A stretch of DNA of 64,000 bases from Sphingomonadales bacterium (GCA_004173185.1 SEFZ01000016.1:32558-96557), one strand, 5' to 3'; counted from the first letter of the stretch, positions 1-8,539 are shown. A program made the numbers and translations. The notes: a model not told the origin generated them from the sequence alone.

Positions 1-1173
1 CGCGATATATTTGAAGTTTCCCGGAAACTGCGCCCAGAATGCAGGCTCCAGCGCAATCTCCTCGCGTACCGAGATGATCCCCAGATCGGCCAGCGTGGCC
101 TGTACTTCCGCGACGCCGGCATCCACGTCTCCCGGCGTCGCCCCGCGCACCGCAATCGTCATATGATGTTCGCCAAACCCGGCGCGTCCGGCCGCCACAT
201 CGTCCTTCGCATTGCCAAGGTCGGCACGCAGGCTCATCGCCTCGTCCTCGGCAGACCGCATGCGACGTAAGACCAGGTTCATTCGGCCCAGCGCCGCCTG
301 GCGCTCGACGAAGCCGAACGACTGCGAGATCGTTAACTCGAACGGCAGGCGCATCAGCTCATCGAACATTCCGGCATTGGTCTGTCCGGGATAATCCTTG
401 ATCGACACGATCCCGATGAAGTCGCGCTGCATCGCCCCGGCCGGCCCGAGCTCCACCGTCTCCTGACCAAAGCTTACGCGGCGATAAGGAAGATAGCCGG
501 CCAGTTCCTGAGTTGGCAGCAGCACCGGGCGCATTTCGCCGTTGTAAAGGCTCGAATGAAACTCCAGCGGCTCCGAGAATAGCCCGTGCGGTTTCTCGTA
601 AACGCCAAGGAGCCTTGGCGAATAGCTCCCGAGCGATGCCATAAGCGCCTCACGGGCGGCATCAAGCTTGCGCAGGCTATTCGCGTCGGTGTCGTTAACC
701 ATGCCAGATCGGCTCATGGCCTCCCGAATCCGGTCGAACACACCGATGCGCCCCTGCAGCGGGCGCCTGATCAGCGTCAGAAACAAGTCGTTCACGTAAA
801 GCTGTTTGTTCGCCAGCCGCGCATGCCAGGCCTCATCAAGGCGCCGCGAGAAATCGTCGCGATGATCGCCCTGCAGATCGGCTTCGATCCGCCGCCGGAC
901 TATATGGTGATACAAGGCGAACCGCGACGATCCGATCGCCTGCAGCATCGCGTCGCGCAGGCGCTTGCGATAGTTCAGCTCTTCGGTGTCGGCGGTTTCG
1001 AACAACAGGCCACGCAAGTGGATGGTCTGCATCAACAACCCGTCCCGCGTCTCGATGGTGTAGTCATCAACATGACGAGCATAAGGCAAGTGCTTGCCGA
1101 CAAGCTCTTCGCGCTCAATCACGCGCCGATCACGCGAAAAAGCCGGGCGGATCAGGGCCGGTACGAATTGCAT
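1..1173 (-). CDS. virB4: VirB4-family type IV secretion ATPase, N-terminal part (cut by window edge)
   Basis: VirB4 is the cytoplasmic/inner-membrane ATPase that powers pilus assembly and transfer in type IV secretion systems. The minus-strand frame is open from an ATG at 1173 to base 1 (391 codons) with no stop, so only the N-terminal CagE/VirB4 domain is present and the Walker motifs lie outside the window. The reading contains typical VirB4 features: an early 'TRDGLLMQTI' segment, 'LYHHIVRRR', 'NDLFLTLIRRP', and 'EFHSSLYNGEMRPVLLP' preceding a 'FIGIVSIKDYPGQT' segment. It overlaps the end of virB3 by 22 bases and follows virB2-virB3, the standard gene order. The family call is recognition from the translated reading and gene order, not from a search. 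The start could be an upstream CTG, but the ATG fits best. Confidence 0.85.
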   Translation of the reverse strand, partial: MQFVPALIRPAFSRDRRVIEREELVGKHLPYARHVDDYTIETRDGLLMQTIHLRGLLFETADTEELNYRKRLRDAMLQAIGSSRFALYHHIVRRRIEADLQGDHRDDFSRRLDEAWHARLANKQLYVNDLFLTLIRRPLQGRIGVFDRIREAMSRSGMVNDTDANSLRKLDAAREALMASLGSYSPRLLGVYEKPHGLFSEPLEFHSSLYNGEMRPVLLPTQELAGYLPYRRVSFGQETVELGPAGAMQRDFIGIVSIKDYPGQTNAGMFDELMRLPFELTISQSFGFVERQAALGRMNLVLRRMRSAEDEAMSLRADLGNAKDDVAAGRAGFGEHHMTIAVRGATPGDVDAGVAEVQATLADLGIISVREEIALEPAFWAQFPGNFKYIA

Positions 1174-1436
1174 CGCCAGATCGCATGATTGCGGATGCGG
1201 GGACAGCGGCCCACCTTCGTCAACCACAGGTCGAAAAAGCGAGGCTCCCGCAAACACAGCAACATGCCAACGAGATGAATGAGGATCGCAGCGAGCAATG
1301 CCCAGACCGTGCGGAAAATCAGGAAAAGCTCCGTCGCAATCACTGCGTTGGCGACGAAATAACTGTAGGTGACGCCCGCAAACATCTGCGGCCGCGTGAG
1401 CGCCACGAATACCGTATCGCGCTCCAGTCCGTTCAC
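1152..1436 (-). CDS. virB3: VirB3-like type IV secretion inner-membrane protein
   Basis: This is a 94-residue protein with a short cytosolic start, a conserved-looking 'ALTRPQMFAGVTYSYF' entry segment and two hydrophobic helices (about residues 24-62), then 'CLREPRFFDLWLTK', the typical VirB3 tail. VirB3 is a small inner-membrane partner of VirB4 in pilus biogenesis. It starts 4 bases after the virB2 stop and overlaps virB4 by 22 bases, so the three genes form one operon. Its length matches the usual 90-110 residues. The identification is firm from motif plus neighbours. Confidence 0.88.
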   Translation of the reverse strand: MNGLERDTVFVALTRPQMFAGVTYSYFVANAVIATELFLIFRTVWALLAAILIHLVGMLLCLREPRFFDLWLTKVGRCPRIRNHAIWRCNSYRP

Positions 1437-1440
1437 CCGA

Positions 1441-1785
1441 TCAACTTCCTAAGTTGGCGGCGGATTGTATTCCAGCCACGATGCTGGCGGCGCCGAACAG
1501 GATAAAGCAACCAACGATCACGGTGGCGCCATAGCGCCAGTTCATCCGGCCAGTGAGCATCAGAAACCCAACCGAGGCAACCGCGATCACTGCGACAACG
1601 GTCGCAACAGTGCCCAGCAGGGTTCCCTGAAGCCACCGCACGGCCGAGACGATCACGCCCGAGCCAGCAGGATCCGCGAGCGAGGATTGTGCATATGCAA
1701 TCGACGAGTTCAGGATCATCCAAACCGCGATTCCGAGACGGACAAGTCCGCTGTCACGACACTGTCTACATATCCCGACAAACAT
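1441..1785 (-). CDS. virB2: VirB2-like type IV secretion pilin (TrbC/VirB2 family)
   Basis: A 114-residue precursor. A hydrophobic signal segment ends at 'SSIAYAQ' (cleavage expected after AYA, near residue 32), followed by a mature region with two strongly hydrophobic helices (about residues 56-77 and 87-105) split by the short basic loop 'TGRMNWRYG'. That is the classic architecture of the conjugative pilin VirB2/TrbC. The gene is first in the virB2-B3-B4 series. Nothing resembling virB1 lies upstream within the window: the next gene upstream is an unrelated beta-helix protein on the same strand. The 150 bases between them (1786-1935) show no further gene and presumably hold the virB2 promoter. 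Confidence 0.85.
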   Translation of the reverse strand: MFVGICRQCRDSGLVRLGIAVWMILNSSIAYAQSSLADPAGSGVIVSAVRWLQGTLLGTVATVVAVIAVASVGFLMLTGRMNWRYGATVIVGCFILFGAASIVAGIQSAANLGS

Positions 1786-1935
1786 TGTGAGTCGCTCCCC
1801 TCAAGATCAATGCCCGGTTGCCCGCGACTTGCCAATAGCTCCTACAACTTGCGCGGAACCATCAGGAAATCGGATTCATCACTAAGGATCGCGAAGGGCC
1901 GGGCGTCGCTTCGCAGCGGGCACCCGGCACCATCA

Positions 1936-2916
1936 TTATTGCTGAGGCACGACCGGAAGGCTGAATGCCCCATCCGCGACAAGATTGCTGTTCAACCGGT
2001 TGTTGCCATAGGTGTTGATGAAACCGCCACCCGCGATCGAGACGCCGGTTCCGTTGCCGGTTATGGTCGAATTGGTCACCAGCATACGCGCATTGCCACC
2101 GTTCAGCCGGAGCCCGAAAGCGGTGTTGTTGTTCACGTTGGAATTGGCCAACGTCATTAGAATACCACTGCTGCCAGCCGGATTTTCAATCAGCACGCCG
2201 TTGTTCCCGCCGGTGATAAAAACATTCTCTGCCGCCACCACGAGACCACCGACACCGCCATTATTGGTGGTATCGACCCGAAGATTCTCGCCTGCGTTGT
2301 CGAAAAGGTTCACGTTCCGCAAAGCGACCCGTGCGCTCCCGCCCGGTGCCGACATGATAAGAATTCCACCCCCGGTTGTGCCCGTACCGTTGTTGGCGAT
2401 GACCGAGTTCGTAACCGTCAGGCGGGTTGCGCCGGTGTTGAAGAGATTTACCCCCCAGCCATTGGGGAGCGTAGCGTTCGAATTGTGGATGAAGCAATTA
2501 TCGATCAGCACCGAAGCGGCTTGCAGGATCCGAACGCCGTTGAGGCCCGGCGAAATCGCGGGTGCACCGTTGATGTCAAGGTTCCGAAGCACAACCTCGC
2601 CACCCGGAGCGTTGATGACGATGCCGTTGGTCGAAGAATGCAGCGTGCCCGCCAAGGTTTCGGAGCAATCGATAACGATCGATTTCGTAATCGTGACCGC
2701 TCCATATGCACCATTATCGAGGCAGTTTATCTCGCCACCCGTCGCGGTCTTGGAAATCGCGCCGGCAAAGGTTTTGCAAGGTGCAGTACGGCTGCACGGG
2801 TTGACGTCGTCGCCAACGCCAGAAACCCAGGTTCGCGTCGCCTGCGCAAACGCTGGCGCTGATGAAAAAACAACCGTACTTGCGAAAGCCAAGAGAAGCT
2901 TTTGAATTACGCGCAT
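1936..2916 (-). CDS. secreted right-handed parallel beta-helix protein
   Basis: A 326-residue secreted protein of unknown substrate. The chosen ATG at 2916 has a GGGAG ribosome site 7-8 bases upstream and opens a clean signal peptide (MRVIQKLLLAFAS... cleaved after 'APAFAQ'). A longer frame begins 30 bases upstream but gives a poorer leader. The mature part starts with 'TWVSGVGDDVNPCSRTAPC' and 'KTFAGAISKTATGGEINCLD', typical of the entry to pectate-lyase-like helices. Many short rungs follow, rich in Asn/Gly/Val ('VTNSVIANNGTG', 'LANSNVNNNTAFGLRLNGG', 'VTNSTITGNGTGVSIAGGG'). Such folds occur in polysaccharide lyases, hydrolases and adhesins; no catalytic triad can be assigned. Its location beside EPS genes suggests a polysaccharide-related role, which is inference. 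Confidence 0.75.
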   Translation of the reverse strand: MRVIQKLLLAFASTVVFSSAPAFAQATRTWVSGVGDDVNPCSRTAPCKTFAGAISKTATGGEINCLDNGAYGAVTITKSIVIDCSETLAGTLHSSTNGIVINAPGGEVVLRNLDINGAPAISPGLNGVRILQAASVLIDNCFIHNSNATLPNGWGVNLFNTGATRLTVTNSVIANNGTGTTGGGILIMSAPGGSARVALRNVNLFDNAGENLRVDTTNNGGVGGLVVAAENVFITGGNNGVLIENPAGSSGILMTLANSNVNNNTAFGLRLNGGNARMLVTNSTITGNGTGVSIAGGGFINTYGNNRLNSNLVADGAFSLPVVPQQ

Positions 2917-3269
2917 GTCGCTCTCCCTGTTTGCCCCGCTAAGCAACGGGTCCAGTCGACTATAACGTCATTTATTTACAACGGCGAGTCGCGGAGCAGC
3001 TTTTTCATCCATTTGATGACGAAGGGGCCATTAAGTAGCGATGCAATGGGAAAAGAAGTGTTGCGCTTATCATTAAGTGATTACAAATCAATATCATGCA
3101 ACTCGAATTTAAAAGGTTCGAACGCTTGCAACGGCTTCGGTCCTGCAAATGACATGTGAGCAAAATGACCATGCCCTCCCAGCATGGGCGCTTAGGAATA
3201 TAGAGCGGTGGCTATGCTGCGTGATCAACGCGCGGATTACCGCAGGCTCTCACCAAATTCAGGGCACAT
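2917..3269. other. AT-richer intergenic region
   Basis: About 350 bases without a convincing gene. Base composition is visibly lower in GC than the rest of the window (for example around 3010-3170). It should hold the promoter of the beta-helix gene (1936-2916) and the 3' end of whatever the 3270-3602 reading frame belongs to. Short plus-strand frames here have no ribosome site and no recognisable product. Confidence 0.5.
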
Positions 3270-3545
3270 CTACTCACTAATCACCCTGATAATATGCACG
3301 CGCGCGCGGCTAAGATCTGCAACGAAGGTGGAAACAAATGCGGGGTGGGCGACGAATTTTTCTAGAATATCCAGGATAAAGCTAGGTAGCCGCACTAGAC
3401 CTTTACCTAGATATTGCTTCGAGAAATGAAGATAGATACTTCTAGCGAGGCCGTTCAGCATGGTCCGCATTGGGCGATCACGATAGATGGCTGCCGCCCC
3501 GGTATTTCGCCAGAACCTGCCAACATTTGCTGGCGTCCAAGGCAT
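3270..3545 (-). CDS. unrecognised small protein or C-terminal remnant
   Basis: The minus-strand frame is open from 3602 (a TTG) to 3270; the first ATG is at 3545 and gives 91 residues. I do not recognise the product. The sequence is protein-like, with mixed amphipathic and hydrophobic segments ('YLGKGLVRLPSFILDILEKF', 'HPAFVSTFVADLSRARVHII'), and resembles the tail of a larger globular protein. No ribosome site precedes the ATG. The TTG-start version would overlap the end of the upstream beta-helix gene and would read through a run of 12 G. It may therefore be a decayed or frame-shifted C-terminus. It lies directly downstream of the 3589-5121 gene on the same strand. Confidence 0.35.
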   Translation of the reverse strand: MPWTPANVGRFWRNTGAAAIYRDRPMRTMLNGLARSIYLHFSKQYLGKGLVRLPSFILDILEKFVAHPAFVSTFVADLSRARVHIIRVISE

Positions 3546-3577
3546 GACGGCATCGGAGGCAATCGTCGCATCCTCCG

Positions 3578-3589
3578 CCCCCCCCCCCC
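3578..3589. repeat. 12-base homopolymer (poly-C on plus, poly-G on minus)
   Basis: Twelve consecutive C on the plus strand. On the coding (minus) strand the G run begins with the last base of the TAG stop codon of the beta-helix gene and lies inside the frame that opens the 3270-3602 reading. Runs this long are prone to slippage during replication and sequencing. A length change would not move the upstream stop codon but would shift the frame of anything translated through the tract. Confidence 0.9.
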
Positions 3590-5121
3590 TAATCGCTTCC
3601 AAAGGCTATGCGCGTCCCGCCGCCGCCACGAATATAGTTTCGGCCTACCCGATTTTGCGCAATTCCGACCCCACGTACCGTCGAGCTGTCCGTAATGTTC
3701 TCACGCAGCAAATTCCCTCGTGACGAAAAGCCGGATAACTCCATAGCACCGCGGTCAAATGCGTTACCGGTCACCTGACATTCACGCCCGCCGCGAATAG
3801 CAACAGCTATGACTGGTCCTTCATATGACGTTGAGAAGGTACAATTACGGACAAAGCATTGCTCAGCCTCATGGCGTCCCTCTGCAATATAGATATGAAC
3901 GTTTGAGCCATGCCTTATCGTCACCTTATCCAGGCCAGACCGACGCAACGGCACAAACGGATCCGCATATAAGGTCACAGGGTCCTTGCGCGCCAAGGGC
4001 GCGGACACGCGCCCATTGCGGAACGTGCAGTTCTGGCCCGGCTGAAGCTGAAACAATATCCCCTGGTTCCACTGCCGCGCATCGACGTTGAAAGTATCTA
4101 CCGTAAGATCCCGACAATACTCTCCAACGGAGAACATCGCCCCTTCATAACGCTGGCCATCGATGGGCCGATGCTTCAGATCAATATTGCGAATAACGCC
4201 TTCGTGATGACTAAACTTGATTTCGACTGCCCGCGCGCCCGTGAAAGTACCTCGCCAGCCATCGATGACCGAACGCGTCAGGCTGTTCACCATAATCGGA
4301 GTGACGACTTCCCCACCCATTTCACGAAAGCTGCATTCAAACGATGAGGCACAGACATTGCCGATCGATGTGAAACCAAAGGTTTTCAGCCCCTCGATAG
4401 AGACGTTATCTGCAAAGCCTACGGGAAGGCCAAACGGATCATGCATCGCGGCATCGATTGAAACCAATGCGATCGACCCAGGCGATGTGAAGCCGATCGG
4501 CGCATCGAATTGGACCACCCCTGTCCGGCTGTCAGCGGCAACGACCCGAACCAGTGAAGACGCGAGCGGAATCTGCAACGCCACACCGGTCGAGCTCTGG
4601 ACATCATATTCCCGCCGTATGACCGCATGAACCCTGCCCACTCGGATCGCCGCGGCCATTGCCGGATCCGCGAGGGTTATCCGATCTGCCGCGGCATCGA
4701 CGCCGGCGTGTGTTGGCAGAAGCGCTAATCTGCCCCCGCCCCCTACGTCGCTCCCGAATGCCGCGCCCTGATGCGCCAGGAAGGCAGGATGCCAGTTTCC
4801 GATCAGCAAAGGCGAACGGATGTTATCGGGGCCTTCGGCAACATTACGGATGCCGCTAAAGTCGTCGTCCGACACGATCCGCAAACGGTCCGGCACAATG
4901 AATGGTCGACGACATCTGACGATGCCCTTGGCCCAGATCAGCTCCCGAATATTTTGCTTTGCGAGTTCCGCCGACATTGCATGGAGCGCCGCAGTATTAT
5001 CGGTCTCGTCATCGTGAACGATGTTGAAATCCGTGCTTCGCGGCGTTCGAGAACCTGGATGGCGTGCGCCACCGGTTGCCATCCAAGCGGTCAGGGCCAG
5101 CACCGTCCGGCGATCGATCAT
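3589..5121 (-). CDS. pectate-lyase-fold (beta-helix) protein, probable EPS lyase/hydrolase-like
   Basis: A 510-residue protein. The N-terminus (MIDRRTVLALTAWMATGGA) looks like a Tat-type or weak Sec export leader. Residues about 32-75 ('FNIVHDDETDNTAALHAM', then 'LIWAKGIVRCRRPFIVPDRL') follow the 'D.TDNTAAL...G.Y...I.VP' opening typical of pectate-lyase-3-like and tailspike beta-helix proteins. Later rungs contain 'NVSIEGLKTFGF', 'GVIRNIDLKHRP', 'CTFRNGRVSAP' and 'CFVRNCTFSTSYEG'. Such proteins often cut, epimerise or bind polysaccharide. It is divergent from the GDP-fucose synthase at 5205, which suggests a role in turnover or length control of the polymer made next door (inference). No catalytic residues are assigned. 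The gene ends directly on a G12 run. Confidence 0.7.
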   Translation of the reverse strand: MIDRRTVLALTAWMATGGARHPGSRTPRSTDFNIVHDDETDNTAALHAMSAELAKQNIRELIWAKGIVRCRRPFIVPDRLRIVSDDDFSGIRNVAEGPDNIRSPLLIGNWHPAFLAHQGAAFGSDVGGGGRLALLPTHAGVDAAADRITLADPAMAAAIRVGRVHAVIRREYDVQSSTGVALQIPLASSLVRVVAADSRTGVVQFDAPIGFTSPGSIALVSIDAAMHDPFGLPVGFADNVSIEGLKTFGFTSIGNVCASSFECSFREMGGEVVTPIMVNSLTRSVIDGWRGTFTGARAVEIKFSHHEGVIRNIDLKHRPIDGQRYEGAMFSVGEYCRDLTVDTFNVDARQWNQGILFQLQPGQNCTFRNGRVSAPLARKDPVTLYADPFVPLRRSGLDKVTIRHGSNVHIYIAEGRHEAEQCFVRNCTFSTSYEGPVIAVAIRGGRECQVTGNAFDRGAMELSGFSSRGNLLRENITDSSTVRGVGIAQNRVGRNYIRGGGGTRIAFGSD

Positions 5122-5204
5122 TTAAATACCCTCGATGGTCCTCGGCCGATGCCTTACAAGCGAGTGATTGGCAACGCCGGCTGGTTGCTGATATCGCAGC
5201 AGCG

Positions 5205-6146
5205 ATGAACGACGGCGAAACATTTGAATTAGCTGGCAAACGCATTTTCGTGACCGGCCATCGCGGCCTTGTCGGGCGCGCGCTACTGCGCCGGCTCGAA
5301 CGCGAGAATTGTGAAGTGCTGACTGTGTCCCGGGCTTCTCTTGATCTACGCGATCAGGCCGCAGTCAACGCATGGTTGCAGAATGAGCGCCCCGACGCAG
5401 CCATTCTGGCAGCGGCACGCGTCGGAGGCATAACGGCAAACCAGCAGCAGCCTGCCGATTTCTTGCTCGATAACTGCGTCATGACGACCAATCTGGTTGA
5501 GGCGGCTCGCAATAGCCGGGTGGCCAAACTATTATTTATAGGATCTAGCGCCGCGTATCCCCGCGAGACACATCAGCCGATGCGTGAAACGGCGCTGCTC
5601 ACCGGGCCGCTTGACCCTGCCCACGAGGGATATGCCTTGGCAAAGCTCATTGGCATCAAGCTTTGCGCAGCGATGCGCCAGCAATATGGCGTCAACTTCA
5701 TCTCGACATTGCCAACCAATCTGTACGGGCCAGACGACCGCTTCGAAAGCGATACGGCACATGTGATCCCTGCGCTGATTCACAAGGTGCACACCGCCAT
5801 GACCCGTGGCCACGCGCTGCAAATCTGGGGCACTGGCAACGCGCGGCGTGAATTCCTCCATGTCGATGATTTTGCGGACGCATGCATCCACCTGCTTCGC
5901 CACTATTCCGATCCGATGCCGATAAACGTCGGGACAGGCGTCGACGTCAGCATCAAGGAACTGACGGAGATGCTGTGCGCTATAGCCGGCTTCGACGGGG
6001 ACATCATCCACGACCTGAGCAAGCCGGACGGAGCGCCTCAAAAGCTTCTTGATGTCAGCCGCCTCAGCGGCCTAGGGTGGCGCGCCCGCACGCCACTCCA
6101 TCTTGGACTGGCCGAAACTTATCGCGCTTATCGCGCTTCAATTTAG
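5205..6146 (+). CDS. fcl: GDP-L-fucose synthase (GDP-4-keto-6-deoxymannose epimerase/reductase)
   Basis: A 313-residue extended short-chain dehydrogenase that converts GDP-4-keto-6-deoxy-D-mannose to GDP-L-fucose with NADPH. Visible family marks: nucleotide site 'VTGHRGLVG'; 'LAAARVGGITANQQQPADF'; catalytic Ser in 'IGSSAAYPRE'; catalytic Tyr/Lys in 'YALAKLIGIKLC'; 'PTNLYGPDD'; 'HVIPALIHK'; and 'WGTGNARREFLHVDDFADA'. Length matches the family (about 310-320). The frame is open upstream to 5064, but the ATG at 5205 places the Rossmann strand at the normal distance. The partner GDP-mannose 4,6-dehydratase (gmd) is not in the window, so the substrate must come from elsewhere. It leads the plus-strand EPS gene series. 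Confidence 0.92.
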   Translation: MNDGETFELAGKRIFVTGHRGLVGRALLRRLERENCEVLTVSRASLDLRDQAAVNAWLQNERPDAAILAAARVGGITANQQQPADFLLDNCVMTTNLVEAARNSRVAKLLFIGSSAAYPRETHQPMRETALLTGPLDPAHEGYALAKLIGIKLCAAMRQQYGVNFISTLPTNLYGPDDRFESDTAHVIPALIHKVHTAMTRGHALQIWGTGNARREFLHVDDFADACIHLLRHYSDPMPINVGTGVDVSIKELTEMLCAIAGFDGDIIHDLSKPDGAPQKLLDVSRLSGLGWRARTPLHLGLAETYRAYRASI

Positions 6147-6269
6147 GCCTCGCAGGTCTTGCTACCGCGAGTGCTTTGTGTAACGAGCCCCTTGAGTGTG
6201 GGGGCACGTCAGAATTCATTTACGGCGCTCCGACCCACTTAAATTTTCATGTCTTGAGCACCTTATCAG

Positions 6270-7451
6270 ATGCGAATCCTCGTCAGCGATTATTCGGGAC
6301 ACCCATTTCAGGTGCAGCTGTCGCGCAGTCTGGCGTTACGAGGGCATACCGTTCTTCACGTCGCTTCGGCGAGCTTCCAGACGCCTAAGGGGCGCCTCGA
6401 TGCAACCGATCAGGACTCGCCCAATTTCAGCACAGTCAATCTGAAGAATAAGCGGCCCTTCGCCAAAAGCGGACTGGTCCGTCGCTACTTTCAAGAAATT
6501 GAGATGGGTAAACTTATCGGCAAGCAGATTGCCGATTTCCGCCCCGATATAGTGATATCGAGCAACGCACCGCTCGATACTCAGCGCATTATCCAATTGG
6601 CGACACGCAAAACCGGCGCCAAGTTCGTGTTCTGGATACAAGATGTATACAGCGAGGCGATCCACAGCATTCTGAGCCGCCGCCTCGGATTGGTTGGAGC
6701 CTTTGTCGGCGCCCATTATCGCAGGCTGGAAGCGCGCCTGCTGCGCCGTGCGCACCATGTCGTCGCGATCGCGCCGGAATTCGTGCCCTTGATAACCGCG
6801 CTCGCAGGCATCGAGCCCGACAAGGTGACGGTTATTCCGAACTGGGCCCCACTTGGCGAGATCGGCACCTTCGAACGCGACAATGAATGGGTGCGCGAAA
6901 ATCTGCCCGATACGCGTTTTCGCGCGGTATATTCCGGCACTCTGGGCTTTAAGCACGACCCCGATCTGCTTTATCTGTTGGCCACGCAGATCGATGGTGA
7001 CGTCGTCGTTTTCTCGGAGGGCGAGGCGGCAGACCAGTTGAAGCAGCGCGCCAAAGAGAATGGCGTTACCAACCTGCTTGTCCGTGGTTGGCTTCCGTTT
7101 GAGGAACTGCCCAAGGCGCTAGCTGGCGCGGATGTATTGATCGTTGTCCTGGAGCCAGACGCGGGAGCGTTCTCGGTTCCGTCCAAAGTGTTGACGTATC
7201 TGTGCGTCGGCCGCCCTATCCTGGGATCGATCCTGCCCCAGAATCTGGCCGCGCAGATCATTACAGAAGCTGAGGCCGGTGAAACCTTTGCGCCTGGAGA
7301 TCGAAAGTCGTTCATCGCGGCGGCCACCTCTCTTGCCGAAAACCCCGCCCGCATTGCCCAGATGGGCACCAATGCTCGCGCCTATGCCGAAACCGCTTTT
7401 GACATCGAAAAGATCACCGAGCGCTTTGAGCAAGTCATCACGATATTGTAA
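6270..7451 (+). CDS. GT4-family glycosyltransferase (WcaI/WbuB-like)
   Basis: A 393-residue GT-B fold glycosyltransferase. The N-terminal domain carries 'GHPFQVQLSRSLALRGHTV', typical of acceptor-binding halves; the C-terminal domain carries 'FRAVYSGTLGFKHDPDLLY', 'LLVRGWLPFEELPKALAGAD' and 'FSVPSKVLTYLCVGRPIL', the donor-binding E-x7-E-like region of GT4 enzymes (here PSKVLTYL, as in the WbuB/WcaI subgroup). It probably adds one sugar to the lipid-linked EPS repeat unit on the cytosolic face of the membrane. The donor cannot be read from sequence; its location between GDP-sugar genes suggests a GDP-sugar (inference). The GDP-mannose-epimerase-like gene starts 14 bases after its stop. Confidence 0.85.
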   Translation: MRILVSDYSGHPFQVQLSRSLALRGHTVLHVASASFQTPKGRLDATDQDSPNFSTVNLKNKRPFAKSGLVRRYFQEIEMGKLIGKQIADFRPDIVISSNAPLDTQRIIQLATRKTGAKFVFWIQDVYSEAIHSILSRRLGLVGAFVGAHYRRLEARLLRRAHHVVAIAPEFVPLITALAGIEPDKVTVIPNWAPLGEIGTFERDNEWVRENLPDTRFRAVYSGTLGFKHDPDLLYLLATQIDGDVVVFSEGEAADQLKQRAKENGVTNLLVRGWLPFEELPKALAGADVLIVVLEPDAGAFSVPSKVLTYLCVGRPILGSILPQNLAAQIITEAEAGETFAPGDRKSFIAAATSLAENPARIAQMGTNARAYAETAFDIEKITERFEQVITIL

Positions 7452-7465
7452 TCTTGGAGAATTTC

Positions 7466-8446
7466 ATGAGTAAATTTGCTCTAGTTTGTGGCGCTGGCGG
7501 TTTTATCGGTAGCCACTTAGTCAAGCGCCTTAAACGCGAAGGATTTTGGGTACGGGGCGTCGACCTCAAGTTTCCTGAATTCTCCGAAACCGAAGCTGAT
7601 GACTTCGTGATCGGCGATCTGCGTGACCCCGCGGTGTGTGATCGTCTGCTCGATCGCCGCTTCGATGAGGTGTATCAGCTCGCAGCCGACATGGGCGGGG
7701 CCGGTTATATCTTCACCGGCGAACACGATGCAGATATCATGCACAACAGTGCCACTATCAATCTGAACATGGCGAACGGCGCGTTCAAGCGGAACATCAA
7801 GAAGGTGTTCTACTCGTCCTCGGCCTGCATGTATCCGGCGTATAATCAGGAAGACCCAGATAATCCGAACTGCGCCGAATCGTCGGCCTATCCGGCGGCG
7901 CCGGATAGCGAGTATGGCTGGGAAAAGCTGTTCTCGGAACGCCTGTTTTTGGCCTACAACCGCAACCACGGCATGACCAATCGCGTGGCTCGCTATCATA
8001 ACATTTTCGGCCCGCAGGGTACCTGGACCGGCGGAAAGGAAAAGGCGCCTGCCGCAATCTGCCGCAAGGTCGCTATGGCGACAAGCGGAGATTCGATCGA
8101 GATCTGGGGTGACGGCCTTCAGACGCGATCGTTTCTTTACATCGATGAATGCGTGGAAGGCACATTGCGCCTGACCCGCTCGAACTTTGAGGGGCCGGTG
8201 AACATCGGGTCCGAGGAAATGGTCACCATCAACCAGCTAGTTGATATTGTCAGCGACATCTCTGGCAAGAAAATTATCAAGAACAACATTCCCGGACCCG
8301 TGGGTGTGCGTGGTCGCAATTCCGACAATCAGCTGATCGAGGAGAAGCTGGGCTGGAAGCCAAGCCAGTCCCTTCAGCAGGGGTTGGAACAGACTTACGA
8401 GTGGATCGAGCGCCAAGTGCGTCGTAATACGCCCCAATCAGCGTAA
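7466..8446 (+). CDS. GDP-mannose 3,5-epimerase-like NAD-dependent epimerase
   Basis: A 326-residue extended SDR enzyme. It has the NAD site 'CGAGGFIGSHLVKRL', the 'QLAADMGGAGYIF' segment that is a hallmark of GDP-mannose 3,5-epimerases, catalytic 'YSSSACMYPAYNQ', the Tyr/Lys pair in 'YGWEKLFSERL', and 'RYHNIFGPQGTW'. Family members turn GDP-D-mannose into GDP-L-galactose or GDP-L-gulose. The frame is open to a TTG at 7454, but that triplet lies inside the Shine-Dalgarno sequence TTGGAGA; the ATG at 7466, 5-6 bases downstream, is the start. With fcl next door, it implies an L-configured GDP-sugar in the EPS. A strong hairpin follows the stop. Confidence 0.82.
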   Translation: MSKFALVCGAGGFIGSHLVKRLKREGFWVRGVDLKFPEFSETEADDFVIGDLRDPAVCDRLLDRRFDEVYQLAADMGGAGYIFTGEHDADIMHNSATINLNMANGAFKRNIKKVFYSSSACMYPAYNQEDPDNPNCAESSAYPAAPDSEYGWEKLFSERLFLAYNRNHGMTNRVARYHNIFGPQGTWTGGKEKAPAAICRKVAMATSGDSIEIWGDGLQTRSFLYIDECVEGTLRLTRSNFEGPVNIGSEEMVTINQLVDIVSDISGKKIIKNNIPGPVGVRGRNSDNQLIEEKLGWKPSQSLQQGLEQTYEWIERQVRRNTPQSA

Positions 8447-8454
8447 CACCTGTC

Positions 8455-8482
8455 GCGGCGGGGGTGAGAGCACCTCCGCCGC
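8455..8482 (+). terminator. stable hairpin after the epimerase gene (terminator-like, no U-run)
   Basis: GCGGCGGGGGTG (8455-8466) pairs with CACCTCCGCCGC (8471-8482) through a 4-base AGAG loop: 12 pairs including one G-U. It sits 9 bases after the stop of the epimerase gene. No T-run follows, so it may be an attenuator or RNA-stabilising hairpin rather than a classical terminator. Confidence 0.55.
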
Positions 8483-8539
8483 ACAATTGCCAACTGAACA
8501 TCCTTCCCTCGCTATCTCCGCGCTGGAGAGTCGGTATCT

